NCBI RefSeq assembly: GCF_963678975.1
Contig: NC_089275.1
Location: 21,575,977-21,639,976, forward strand
Direction of reading: 5' to 3'
Source of the DNA: Dysidea avara
Taxonomy: Eukaryota; Porifera; Demospongiae; Dictyoceratida; Dysideidae
DNA length: 64,000 bases
In this document: piece after piece, positions 37,289 to 49,422 of the stretch
Layout: each line of letters starts with the position of its first letter
Position numbering within the stretch: the stretch's first letter is position 1
Program-made: the position numbers and the translations under genes
Notes under the pieces: generated by a model
The model's database searches: none
Told to the model about the DNA's origin: nothing
What the model saw: only the letters and a program-made list of their open reading frames with translations

Positions 37289-40200
37289 CATAGTCCAGGT
37301 AATTGCATACCTTATTCATTCCAGCTCTGCTATCCACAGACCAACTCATAGTACCTTCCTTTGCAATTGACACAACTTCTGGGGGAAGTTTTAGGAGATG
37401 AATCCATTTTTCCACATGCATATTATAATTGGCCATTACGTAAAAAATACGCTAGACTAAAATGCACAAAACAGTATGGATGAAATGGTTATGTTCAAGA
37501 TGCTGTGTAAACTTGCTATATTATATCGTTTAAGATGTATTTCCCTATGGTACAGTAATACGTACATAGACAGCCATATAGTGTTCCCTGCAGAAAAAGA
37601 AGACGACACAAAAGAGATATGCAAGATTCATTCATACATAGGTGTATAGGGTAATAATTCTGACATATATTATGTAAGTCATTCTTGTTTCTTTACACAG
37701 CTATAATAATGGATATCACTGAGAATACTGTTAGGCCTCTTCTCCTTAGTGCAGTTTCACCTCCTACAGATAATTTCACTGCTGCAGTTGATACAACAGT
37801 GTCTGGAATTACAGCAGCATTGAATGGCAACAGTGTTGACCTAAAGCAGACACTGTACAACTATGTCAGAGCTGTAGCAACCCAACGTTTAGATGAAGTG
37901 TTGGGTTCTGTTGATCTTGGATTTGGATTTAAAATAGTGATAACTCTCACTGAAGAACAGAAAGAATGTGCTGTTCAGTTTGGTTTTAATCATCTATACA
38001 ACAACACAGATGCAGCTGCTGAGTTAGTTAGCCTGCTTCAAAATATTTCTACAGCAGTTGGAGTCATCAAACAGGTATATGAAACACTGTGAGTGCTTTG
38101 TTAGAGTAACTGAACATTCTGTTAGAGTGTAGAATGTATTGATTTTTATTGTGGATTTTATCCCTATACTTCATTTCAGCAACCAGATTTCAAGACAATG
38201 ATTCCCTACCCCCATTCTTCCTACCACTTATGAGATATTATTCCCCGCCCCCACTCTTTCTACCACTTATGAGTAAATATCTCATAAGTGGTAGGAAGAG
38301 TGGGGACGGGGAATCATTGGTCTTGAAATCTAGTTGCTGAAATGAAGCAGGGATAAAATCCACAATAAAAATCAAATGAATACATTCTACACTCTAACAG
38401 AATGTTCAGTTACTCTAACAAAGCACTCACAGTGTTTCAAACAAACATGTTAAAGTTCTATCTTTAATAATGTCTATCAAAGGCTACAAATGGCTCATGT
38501 GTACATGTTCATAGGTTATATACAAAGGTTCTGCTGTTATATTTCAACCCTATCTATTCTTTATCACATAACACATTTTTAAACTCTGTGTACATCACAT
38601 GAGCACCATATTATAATAGTGTAGTAATTAATGATGGCAAAATTGTCCATCCCTCACTGTACAACCAAGTCAATTGCAAATGTATATTACAATCAATTGT
38701 GCTCGAAAAATAAAATCTAGGTAATGGACTTAAAATTGACAGATACCAATACTCATAATAGTGGCACCAATATCATAACAGTAATAGTCCTGGTATATGC
38801 ATTCAGCATATTGGATAGAGATGTGCAATTTCGTGCAGCCACAGTAATTATGCTTTACACACAAATAGGTACATGATGTTGTATCTCATCACCACAATCT
38901 ATCAGGTTTTTTTTGTTAGAAACGCCCAAAAATATTGAATGTTGGCATTGGTATAGTGCTAATGACTTTGGTTATTGGTGTGTTCTTTGTTGTTACCGGT
39001 TCATTTCTGTACGATACTTATACCTGCTGTATGTTATGTACATTTTTCAGCTTCCTCCCATATTTGATGAACTACTTGCAAATTTCAAAGAGTTTAGATT
39101 TTCTAAGACATGTGTTGATGTGCTTACCTCAAACTTTTTATGTCCCATGTGTGTCAATCAACCACTGATGTGTCCTGGACGATGTAGTGAAATAGTCATT
39201 GGTTGTCTGTCCCCACTCAACCAAGCTGTTGTGCAGTTGGATACTTCTCTCAGACTGATCTTCTGTAAGGAATGTAGCCATAAAATAACAACTTTGTGTA
39301 CATGCACGCACGCACACACACACACACACTCACAGCAAAGCCTACTGCACCCACAACTATTAGTGAATCAGCACTGGGATGCTGTGCACCACTAAGGTGC
39401 TTGAGCCTTTTGCACTAACACTGCTAAGTGAGAAAGGACAGTTGGGAATTTACTTTCCCAGTAAACACCAGGTACCCATTAACATTACAGCTGGGTGGGT
39501 TGCTTCCCCAGATGACACCAGGCCACCAGGCCCCCAATATATAGCTGGGTAGACTAGAGCAATAAAACGCACACACACATACACACACTGTTAAAATTTA
39601 GGTGTAGTCATAACACTTTTTAGGGTATCCACTTGCATGCATGCTTAATATAAATCCCTTCAGGTGTTAAAATGGTGCTGAACAGGTGATGTGATGACAC
39701 CTAGAGAGTGTTACAGAGGTGTTGTAATAAGTGTAAAACCAGGGTGTGAAGGTGTTACAAGGGGTGTAAATCCAGAGTGTTAGGAGCTATAAGATGTAGG
39801 GTGTTATAGTGGCAGACTAGACATCATTTTAATATCCAAAGGGGATGGAGCCACTTTCATCCCTTCATTTAACTTGATGGTTTATTCAGGAAACACTTGT
39901 GACCTGTGAAATACAGTAAATAATAATTCAACAGGATAAGAAATACACTAACTTGTTGCTTTCTACACTTGATGTAAGTTGCAGTATGTATTTATAACCT
40001 AACTACAAGGAAACTTTTAGACGTGGGATTCCATTCTGAGAAACACAAGAAACACCCCTTTGACACCCAAAACACCAACTATAAAACCTCTAAAGGTGTT
40101 TATTATTTTCAGAGGTGTCATAACAGATTTTTAGAAAAATATAGGTGTTGTGGTAGCATCTAAATTTTAAACAGTGCACACACACACACACACATGCATC

Positions 40201-42924
40201 TCACAACGGTAATAACTCATACACAAACAACTTATAATTTACATACAAATCATAATACTATCTCTTCATGAAGATTAATATTTTATTTTTAGCGATTATC
40301 AAAGCACTTGCTGGTTTTCCTGACAGAAGTACAGACTTTGTTGATGTTAACCGCATTCCAATACTATATGATAGTCTGTCAGATGCTTTACAAGAATTCG
40401 ATTATGAAGATCCTGACCTAATCAGAAATGTAAGAGATGTGATATTCACTGCATTGTAACTAGTTCTATGTTATATATATTACGTGTACGTAAGCCAATT
40501 GTGTATTTTCAGATACATATAAGTATTATGCTTGAATGCTGTATACCAATGAATTGTACATTATGTATTCTATACAAAGCTGATGGTGCATACTAAAACT
40601 GGATACACTAATAGAATATTAACTGATATCAACAAGGCCAGGCTCATAATGTACTATTGCATAAAACTTGAGTCTCTCTTTCACGTATGTAGTAATGCTG
40701 TTAGAACAAAAAGAACTGTAGAAAACCTCATTGAGCACTGTATGAGTAATTTATAGCTAAATCATATGTACTTTAGTCAGTAACTATGTGCAGCATACAT
40801 AGGGGAGGGGATAATGGGGGTGGGTATGTTGCTCCCTTTTCCCTCACAGTGAGATCTTACAGATATTATATTTTTGGAGCTGAAATGGATGTACTCTAAT
40901 AAAACTTTCACAAGCTCTTTATTGATGTATATTATGTACAATTCTGACCTAGTGTACACATTTCATTCATACTGCATACATTAATGGTTTACCCCTTACA
41001 GATTCTCCAAACATGTGACATACAATTGTCACAATTTTTTGGGAAAAGGAGTATGAATGAGTATCACCAAATGAAGAACAAACGTGATATCACTATCCCT
41101 GAAGTCAAGATTAATCAGTCACTGTTTGAAAACTTGGAAGAATACTTTAGTTCAGTAGCAGGGGATGAGCTTACCAGTGGTATGTATATCAATACAAAAT
41201 GATTGGTATAATATTATACAGTACAGTAGTACTGTATGTTAGGGATCATGGAAGTTTGGGTTTTTCTGGCCAAAAGTATCACTCACAAATCAGCCTCACA
41301 ATGCCATCCTGGTGCCTTGGCAGTACTGGTTAGGTATAACCAAGCCCAAAATTGCCTTCAGTATGACCCTAATGCTTCCAATAGATTGCTGCAAAACTTT
41401 TTAAAAATTTATTTATTGGAATTTTCTATTGACTGCCTGACTGATCCCTTCAGACAAGCATAACTCGATGATGGCTAAGGCTATGGGCTTAAATATTCAC
41501 TGTTGATGTCGCTTCAGCCCTTTTGGCATACTGCAGTATGTACAATGAGTGCATCATGGTCTTACCTTTGTCCTATTTCTTTCTGCTGACAGCCGAAGGT
41601 GTCAATTCGTGGTAGCATACGTGATAGCTTCCCAACGTTTGTAAACAGGAATTGTCCGTATTTTCGTTGGCTAGTGGATTGAATGCAGAAGCACTTCTCC
41701 CACTGTTCTTCATTTGTAACATGGTGAAATAGGCTGAGCATAACTGAAAACAAAGTATAATGGCCACTTTACTTTCAGGTCAGTAATTGATATATAGTTA
41801 GGGCTAGAGATGAGCCTATTTTGCTTTTTTCCACATATTTTTCTTTATAGCAATTCTTATTTTTCTTGCTCAATATTCTGTTCAAAATTTCTGACCATCA
41901 ATAAAAATTAATTGCAGTATCTCAAGCTTACAAGCATGTGTGACTGCTGTAATAGAATATTTCATAGATAGTGACTGCTCTTTTAGAGTATCTCAATCTC
42001 TAGTCACCATTCCTATATAATTATGAGCATATGGCGTGAATGTTCTATTAGAGTATCTCGATCTTTTTCATACAAAATGTGCTATGTTCGAGGCTAGGTT
42101 GCCATTCCTTGGTGCCAATATTTTCCACCTGTTACACTAACTCTGGCACCATCCTTTCTTTTGATGTAGTATGCATGAGTTCAATAGCCACAAAAAGTAA
42201 ACAAATATGTATGAGGAAAATTTTAAAAGTTTAAGTTTGATTAGTGATCCTAGAAAAAAAAGTAGACTGAATCAGGGATTAAATGTCCACTAAAATTGTC
42301 TGCAGGTGTAGGCAACCTCCCTTGTTTCCTTAGGCAACCTTAGTAATAATTACAAACAAACACTACAAAAATGTCACTGTATGTTATAAGATTTTCTCTT
42401 TATATGCAGCGATAGAAGAATTATGTAGCCCCAATTTCAGCATACCAGTGTCGACATTTGAAATGAAAATAGTTTCAGAAAATGGAATGTGTTCTTATGG
42501 AGTTGGAAATGTTGGATCATATAACAACACCTTCACCAGGACTGATGTGCTTGATCAAGCATATAACAATCCTGCTGGCTACTACAACTACACTGAACTG
42601 ATTGATCAAGCTAACACTCAGACTTATGTGCTAACAAGATTGTTTGATAAAACTGATATTCCTGAATCTGTGTTTTCAGTATTTCTTCCTGATGAGACAC
42701 TTCCCACTACTAATTTCTTGTTTGTTAAACCACCAACTAACCCTAACCCACCTCCTCTTCCACCCCCGATGATCACTGGTCCAAGCTCAAGTCCAACCGA
42801 TTCAGATGTCACTCTGAGCAGTAGTGATGATTCAGCTGATAGTAGAGCATCTCTGTTGTCTTATTCCCTGATGGTTGTTTGGGGATGTGGTATAGCTGGT
42901 CTGCTATATTCTGACATGATATAA
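33042..42924 (+). CDS. Glypican-like protein, copy C (complete, GPI-anchored type)
   Basis: Seven exons: 33,042-33,183; 34,805-34,978; 37,701-38,074; 39,051-39,264; 40,293-40,429; 41,002-41,179; 42,410-42,924. They join in frame to 577 residues, close to the usual glypican length (550-600). The signal peptide is MLLPFLLIAVSSLLTTASC, with a GCCACC context before the ATG. Marks: EDCESV and TCPINGQQCC; EEQKECAVQ; KTCVDVL, LCPMC and CPGRCSEIVIGCLSPLNQ (about 245-290); VNRIPILYDSL; QTCD; basic sites GKRS and KNKRD; NGMCSYG and DQAYNNPAGYYNYTEL. A Pro/Ser/Asp linker of about 60 residues without Ser-Gly precedes the hydrophobic end (LLSYSLMVVWGCGIAGLLYS). Exon order, phases and the exon lengths 174, 214 and 137 equal those of copy B, so the two are tandem duplicates. 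The introns are much longer and full of repeats. Confidence 0.88.
33394..33553. repeat. (GT)n microsatellite, about 160 bp
   Basis: Long GT run with CT interruptions in its 3' half, in the first intron of glypican C. The many reading frames through it are not genes. Confidence 0.97.
34688..34712. repeat. (CA)n microsatellite
   Basis: About 12 CA units, 93 bases upstream of the second exon of glypican C. Confidence 0.95.
34995..35224. mobile_element. GTGACC-family MITE, second subfamily (copy 2)
   Basis: It starts ATACGTAATCGGGTCTGCGA, and GGTCTTGCAGCCTTTCC is mirrored by GGAAAGGCTGTAAGATCCC before TTCGCAGACATG. It is related to 16,003-16,241 and begins 17 bases after the exon 34,805-34,978. 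Confidence 0.75.
35225..36628 (+). other. Repeat-poor part of the glypican C second intron
   Basis: No gene or clear element. Short ORFs on both strands (for example 35,668-35,865 plus) lack motifs. Confidence 0.55.
36629..37256. mobile_element. Larger GTGACC-terminus element, copy 2 (reverse orientation)
   Basis: The ends TTATGTGACTGGATTTTGG and GTAAAATCTGGTCAC, and interior words such as CCACTTCCAGTACTTGTA and TAGCTATCCACTGGTGGTG, match the inverse of 9,219-10,021. It lacks the AT-rich insertion seen there. A CA/TA microsatellite (37,254-37,290) follows directly. Confidence 0.75.
38080..38439. mobile_element. 360-bp foldback at the 5' end of a glypican C intron
   Basis: The arms of about 150 bases (TGAAACACTGTGAGTGCTTT and its inverse at 38,439) are nearly perfect. 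The left arm begins at base 6 of the intron, directly after GTATA. The arms include two copies of the dispersed GTTAGAGT motif. Confidence 0.9.
39586..40176. mobile_element. CACTGTTAAAA element inserted in a CA microsatellite
   Basis: The ends CACTGTTAAAATTTAGGTG and inverted (ATCTAAATTTTAAACAGTG) enclose about 590 bp with several GGTGTTA words. (CA)n lies on both sides (39,571-39,588 and 40,175-40,193), as expected if a microsatellite was the target. Confidence 0.7.
41232..42345. mobile_element. TTAGGGATCA-family element, copy 1 (in the last glypican C intron)
   Basis: It starts TTAGGGATCATGGAAGT and shares long segments with 53,808-54,602: GGTGCCTTGGCAGTA, CTTCAGCCC, TTTGTAACAT and AAACAAAG(T/C)ATA. 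It ends around GATTAAATGTCCAC. Two copies of the dispersed CTATTAGAGTATCTC motif lie inside (41,940-42,065). The small minus-strand ORFs are not recognisable. Confidence 0.6.
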
Positions 42925-43455
42925 ATTATGTGACAGAACATGTACAATTGGCAGTAGTTGTCTTTATCTGCAGTTTGTCATATGCTTTAGCTACTTTTGG
43001 TAATGTAGTTAACACACACATTCATATGTGACTCTTTGTGCACTCAACTAAGACAAACAGTTGTTTGTCAGATCAGTGTCCATAATTGTTTGCCATCCAT
43101 TTATCAGTCCTGCATAGTATGAACCACAGTTGTATAATTGACATTTCTTTGAAGCTGTACATGCATGAGTTGACAGAATTGACCGTTTATATGAAAACCA
43201 ATCTTTTACCATATAGCACAGATATTTGATGAGGGAAATGAATTGGATGATCGAGTATTTTAGTGTACAAGTAGATGTTAATGAGATGCTTCAACATTTG
43301 TGTTAAGGAATAGCTACCAAAACTGTAAAATTTTAAGAGAAAAAGATGAATTGTCAAATTTGTCAAAAATTTCCCTGTTAAAATTTCCAGACATACACAT
43401 TTAGTTACAGACTGATTATTCAGTGTTTGAAATTGCACCAGCAACTGGTGATAAT
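42925..43455. other. Region downstream of glypican C
   Basis: No gene is supported, and no AATAAA occurs close to the glypican C stop. The 102-codon minus-strand ORF at 43,187-43,495 overlaps the retrotransposon tail and has no motif. Confidence 0.5.
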
Positions 43456-44165
43456 TAATTAATTTATTTATTATAGACAGCTCTGCTGATAACACCCAGG
43501 AAAAAAGATCAAAATTTACAGTTAATTAGATTAGATGATAGACTGAAATATAGTTAGTGATTTGGATGTTGTTGTGGTTGATGGTAATGTGTTCCGTTCC
43601 TTAATTGTTCTGGGGAAGAAGCTGTTCATGTATGAAGATGTTCTGGTAAACGGATGAATAAAAGAGGTTTATTGACAAAGTCTTGTTTGAATAGGATGCG
43701 CACATCTGATGGTAGTATGGTGGTACTTTGAGTGCAATAAGGTTATTGTTAGCTTTGTAGAGCAGGGATAGTCTATCTTTCTTGTGTCTTTCTTCCAAGG
43801 TGGGCCATTGCAATTGTTGGAGCATTGATGTTACACTGCTGTATCTACTGTAGTCATTTAGTAACCAGCGGGAAGCCCTTCTTTGAATCTTCTTAACGCT
43901 GGTAATGTCAACTGCTTGATAGGGGTCCCATACAGTGCTGGCAAATTCCCAAACAAGACTGAGATATGCAGCTTCTTTAGTTGACTGGAGGCAGTTGGAA
44001 AGGTTTCTATCAATAAAATTAAGTACTGTAGAGGCCTTAGACACAGTGTTGTTTATATGTGAAATAAAGGACATTGTTTTGTCAAGCATCACACCTAGGT
44101 AATGATGTTGATTCACACTTTTCAAACATGGCTCTCAATAAGATAGCTCATAAGAAGTGGACTAC
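43456..44165 (-). pseudogene. Non-LTR (LINE) reverse transcriptase, C-terminal part
   Basis: Minus-strand ORF 43,601-44,125 carries the conserved end of LINE reverse transcriptases: YLGVMLDKTMSF..HI, VWEFASTVWDPYQAVDI, KKIQRRASRW and MLQQLQWPTLEERHKKDRL. An AATAAA-type tail (TTTATTTATTAT on the plus strand, 43,456-43,475) marks the 3' end. A small deletion near 44,128 shifts the frame. The preceding part of the same copy is at 48,229-48,590. Confidence 0.85.
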
Positions 44166-47100
44166 TAGTCCGTTAGTCAAATGCAAAAAAGGTCATGTAC
44201 CCGGAAAAAAATGGTATAAAAGAAGTTTTGGTATCATTCTGTGTGGAATTTAATGGAGAATAACATATCCAAAATCCCAAAAATTCATCTTGGGGAATTT
44301 TTTTTACTGTTTAAATGTTTGCATGTAATTTCTGTAACAAATGGTTGACAGCTGGTATCTAATAGAATAGTAAACACCAGGTACAGCCTACTTGTTGGGT
44401 TGATATTTGAGGAAAAATGGATCACAAGCACAGTACTATGGTTGAGCATATGCATTAGTTTGGAATTGGCAAGTCTAAGTGATAGCTGGTGAAAATAAGT
44501 TTGTACATGTACATGCAGTGCTTAAAGGACCCTCCGTATAAAGTACACTCTACATTTAATCTACTTATGAAGGACGGTTTCTGAATTTCCTGTGAACCTC
44601 TATGATTACAATTTTACCTCTAAAAAGGAATAACAGTAAAATTTCAATCCTCTTGCTTCCTCCAACAACTTCATCTCTTATATTTTGTTTTAAAGAAACA
44701 TGACAATATCAAATCTCATGTATAAGGCCAGCACATTTGTGAGATTGAACATGCCACTTTTAGATGTACCCATCACAATTAGCTCACGAAGCTATTATCT
44801 TTTATAAGCCTTTGGCTTTTCTTTTGTCCACTAAGTGAGGGATGAGTATTTGGTAGTTTTAGGTTTGCTTCATGGTTGCATGTCTGGGATTTTTATTGCT
44901 TTGATCAGCTATCCACTGTATTTTTAGGGCATGTTCTTCCATTGGTGTATACACTAGGGCTCCACTGTTAATGGATTTAGTGAGTATGGAGTCCCTTGTC
45001 TTAGTAATGTTTGGATGTTGTCTCTTTGATGGCCCTTATGAATATTTTAATATTGGTATCATGACATGATTATGGTAAATTTTATATTGATACATTTGTA
45101 CAATCACGCACATTCCTACTGGAAAACTGAACAAAGTATATTGTGATAGCTGTACATGGCAGATGACATAAATGATTTTAATTCAAAATGGTTGATACAA
45201 AGTTTGTCAACAGTAGTGTGAGTACCTCTCCGACACTGGATGTCTCAAGGTAAATACCCACCCATGCCGCTAAGTGCACGTCTTTCAAATGTGTTACTGT
45301 AAATGCGTGATCAGCTTCACCTCCCAGGAACCATAGTAAGGGATTTGACTATTATACAATCAGATTCCCTACGCACATTGCATCATATCCCCATGCACTT
45401 ATATACTTGGGCTACTGTAGGGGCATTGTTTGAATACAGTAGAACATGATAGCGATATAATCACTATGACCATAATATGTACATAGGCTCAGAAGCCATG
45501 GCTAGCTACTATCACCCTCTATTATTCTTGTAAGGGGAGAGGAGGAGAATAATATTGATAAATACATTAATATACAGATATTCACTTCCTGTTACGAATA
45601 AGTAAATGATTGCATTGAACTTTAGCCTGTGTGAGATGCATTCATAAAAAATGTAGTTACATATGTAACCATAAGCACCGATCTTGTTATAGCTACACAA
45701 TGATCAAAATATTGATCATGCTTTTTTTGTCATTTTCAAATAAAACTGCAGAGCAAGGGTGTGTAATATTTTTCAAGATCAGAGTATGTCAGTACATCTT
45801 CAATATCAAATGACCAGAATGATTTTATGGTAAAATATGGCACCATATGACCTGTGATTTAAATCAGTCTTTCAAGAGTGGCAAACTGTGAGCAATATAA
45901 AGGATGAAGGCACATACTGTAGTATCAAACCCTTTAAAGGGAGTGCTGCAGTTTTGAAAGTGTTTTCTTAATCCTGATACTGATGATAATGACACAGCTG
46001 TTGTAAAGAAAGCTGCCGGTAATTAGCTTTTGTTACGTAGTTTAAAAGCTGATGGTACCAGGGAAGGCTGAGATACATATACTCTGAATAACCAAACATC
46101 TGTACTACATCTCAGCATGAATTGATCTCAGAGATCCAAGTAAGGTTTGTGAAACCAAAATTTCTATGATTCAACTAATGCACAGTTCAAGTAATCAGGA
46201 GAATGTGAGATTAGGAGCTAATATCAGTAGCATGCTGCAGTGCAGAAGGCATGTAATCAAAACTAACTGCTTTTACATAGCTCTTTAAGTCAAAACAGAA
46301 TGCATTGAGCTAGCAGTAGCTTCTTATCATTGAATGGAAGGCGGAGGCATAAACTGTCTAACTTACACATACATAACATGTTAGCTTGCAGGATTACCTA
46401 TATATGTAATGTGCAGCTTTTCTTTGTTGCTGGTATAGTGAAGGAGAACTGTGCACAATGCTATCATTTTGAAAAACAGCTTTCCGATTATCACTATGCT
46501 AAGAAGTCTTAGCTAAGGCTTACCCTGTAACTTTGTAGAATAAAATCAACCATAAATTACAGTATGTCTTTTAGCATCTTATAGACAGGCACTAGGCCAA
46601 TTGTTTCCAAATGAAAAGGTGCAAGAAAGCTTGCAACTGATAGGTGACTACCTATATCTGGTGTAAATTCCAGCAGCAGAGTGAGGCATCCTATTGAGTA
46701 AAACTATTAGCCGGCCACACTATGTCTACATCAGTTCGCTAGTTAAAAGATCAGAAATTTTCTTTAGCTGCTTATTCATAGGAGCCAGATGCTTCTGATT
46801 CAGTAGTATCCTTAGCCACCTATCCAGCTGCAGCAGCCACCCCATGGGCAGCACAGGAAGCAGAGAAGGAGATTATATGCAGACTGAGTAGTATACTGCA
46901 GACAGAGACACCAAAATAGGCAGGATAGCTATGTTGATAATCAGGATCAAATATAACTCCTCCATTCTATAGGTAGCTACTGTAAAATTAGGTTTACACT
47001 AACATGTGGGATTCTTGCAGATTCGGGCACAATTTATCAACACAATTACTACAAATCATTTGTGAACAAGTCTCTGCTATTGAACTCAGTGTTTAGAGTA

Positions 47101-48228
47101 ATAGCTTTTAAGAGGAGGTCATTTCATTCCACTGGAATCTTTTGGGATAAGGACACCCTTTGCACCATCAATTCCGAGATCAATTCTTAGACCCATTACT
47201 GATCGTAGTTCCATCCAAAGTGGCTAGGAGAAACTTACATCAATAACTTTCAGTGTGTTCATGCTGAACAAACAATGCCAGGATTATTTTTATGATATCA
47301 GGCTCACATGGTTTGGATGATGACTCCTCCTTTTCCCCATAATTGTACTCTCGTTGTTATAGTCATATCATAGTTGTTATACATGTAGCTATAGTTTATA
47401 GTCACAATTTGTAGTTTCATGTGTAATCGTGTAAAATAGCCGTGGTTTCCCCCTGATTTATGAATGCAATGCCATTGGGTGAAATATTTTGGAATTGTTT
47501 GAGCGCTTCTTTCTCAATGAAGGAAGGTACTAACAGCACAAACCTTGATAGCATCGTGATCCCTAAAGCAATAGGAGTTTGTAAATCTTTGTTTCATGTC
47601 TGTACCCCCAAGGAGACAAAAAGTATGAGCATTAGTCTGCCTTGTGTTGAACAAGTGGATCACCATAGTTTTGTTCTCACATTGTCAATTTTGCCTGGCG
47701 ATGGTTGTAGGAAGGGCCTGGAAGACAAAACTTACCCAGCAATGGATTCACCTGTTCATGGAAAATTTGATGATGTAAGTTGCATCTTGGTAGAAGACTG
47801 CAATCATAAGTTATGACCGTTTAATTAAGTGCCTGTAGTTTATATTCTTTATTGTCACTGTACAAATTGATTTTAGTTCTGTTATTACCACTTTGTAGCA
47901 CTGTCACTTCAAAAGTGCTTGGCTTCTATAGCTGAAACTTCAGTTTACCATTCCTTGGCTATCTAAAGAAAATGGAAATACAAAAAAATGAACTAGTACT
48001 GACATGTGGGGTTCTTGCAGATCCAGTCACGATTGTTAGCAGCTGCTTGTTCTTTGCACATACTGATTGAAAACACCTGGAAATTTTAAACTGATATAAA
48101 ACAAATTCCCCAAGGGGGATTTTTTGGGACTTTGGATATGTTGTTCTATGAGAAAAGAGCTTTAAAATGATACCAAACTTTCTTTTATACCATTTTTTTC
48201 CGGGATATAAGTTTTATCTACCGGACTA
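44166..48228. mobile_element. 4.06-kb DNA element with about 150-bp TIRs, inserted in the LINE
   Basis: The left end TAGTCCGTTAGTC... and the inverted right end TAGTCCGGTAGAT... continue inward with shared CCCGGAAAAAAATGGTATAA, TTTGGTATCATT, ACATATCCAAA and CTTGGGGAATTT. TAC flanks both sides (44,163-44,165 and 48,229-48,231), and removing the element restores the LINE frame. The interior has no recognisable transposase. The ORF 47,460-47,816 (118 codons) is unassigned. Two related segments with ACATGTGGG(A/G)TTCTTGCAG lie near 47,002 and 48,003. Confidence 0.8.
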
Positions 48229-48590
48229 TACTAAGAGATCTATAGCACTGTAAATTGACACATTTGTCTACGTTCAATCTCATTTGCCAGCGTTTGCACC
48301 ATTCAGTATTAAAAGATTTAGGTCTTGCTGTAATATCTCAGTATCTCTTGGGGAGTCAATCACACGGTACAGAATACAGTCATCTGCAAATAATCTCAAT
48401 GTTGAAGAAAAACACCAAATCCAATGTCATTTATGTAGATAAAAAAACCCCAGACTTAACTCGAACCTACTTAGATGCAGTACCATCAATAGTGACGCGT
48501 TGTAATCTGTTTGTTAACCAGAGTGATATCCAGTCAAGCACCTGATTAACAGATAGATTACAACGTGTCACTGTTGATGGATAATAATCA
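48229..48590 (-). pseudogene. Non-LTR (LINE) reverse transcriptase, central part (decayed)
   Basis: On the minus strand, across several frames, one reads WISLWLTNRLQRVTIDGTAS, RLFADDCILYRVIDSPRD (the catalytic ADD box) and WQMRLNVDKC. Between the first two, the usual GVPQGSVLGPLLF block is disrupted. It continues in frame into 44,165-43,601 when the intervening element is removed. Confidence 0.8.
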
Positions 48591-49390
48591 GTGATGGGCA
48601 AGTTACTTTTTAAAAGTAACTAGTTACATATTACATATTACTTGCAGCTGAACTATTTAGTTACAGTTACATATTTATTTATTTATTTATTATTTATTTA
48701 AAACTTTACAGTGTAAACAACAATGATGTACAGGGGAATTGACATGTTGACATAGATAACTTAAGAGTTGTTACACTGATGGAATACTGGCATCCTGTGC
48801 CAGTACCCAAACTACATTACTTATAATTACACTTTAAGTAAACTTATAATTACTTAACTTACAAATTACACCTAACATGAATTATAAATTACATAATTTG
48901 CAGTTACAAGTTGAAAATTACTTGACTGTAGTAATCAGGACTAGAGATGTTCAAAGTTCATGAAGGAGTTGTTTATACAGGAGCCACAGGGGCATAGATA
49001 ATGCAGTTTGTGAGAATCAGTGGGGTTGAAGTTGTCAATGAAATGTTTCCAAAGGAACGATTTTATTTGATTTGATTTTTGATGGTAAAAGTTGTTACCA
49101 ATAAAATAAAGTAACTGTAATAATATTACATATTGTAATTATTACTTTGTGTCCACAGCCTCACGTTTGAAACTACCACCTTATCATGTGACACGATTGC
49201 GTTGTTGGACAATGTGCAAATCTTGATTATAAGTAAGAAGGTGGTGAATAAGCCTCATTCAGTAGTCTTTATTACTTCGTTGTGGCTAGGCGTTACTCAG
49301 TGGATTACTAACGAGATTAGTAACTTCGTTACTTGTAGTAATAATATTACGTAATATTAGATTCGTTACAGTAACTATATTACTAGGCAT
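48591..49390. mobile_element. GATGGGCAAGTTAC-type MITE with internal insertion
   Basis: GATGGGCAAGTTACTTTTTA and AAAGTAACTAGTTAC start the element. Alternating GTAAC/GTTAC and ATATTAC words recur up to about 49,385. A (TTTA)n-led segment at 48,668-49,075 looks like an inserted LINE tail. Confidence 0.5.
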
Positions 49391-49422
49391 TCCAGTATCC
49401 GAGATTTTTTAATTAAAAAATT

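Noticed and set aside
47460-47816. 118-codon plus-strand ORF inside the 4-kb element
   Set aside because: No motif or codon support, so no transposase is claimed.
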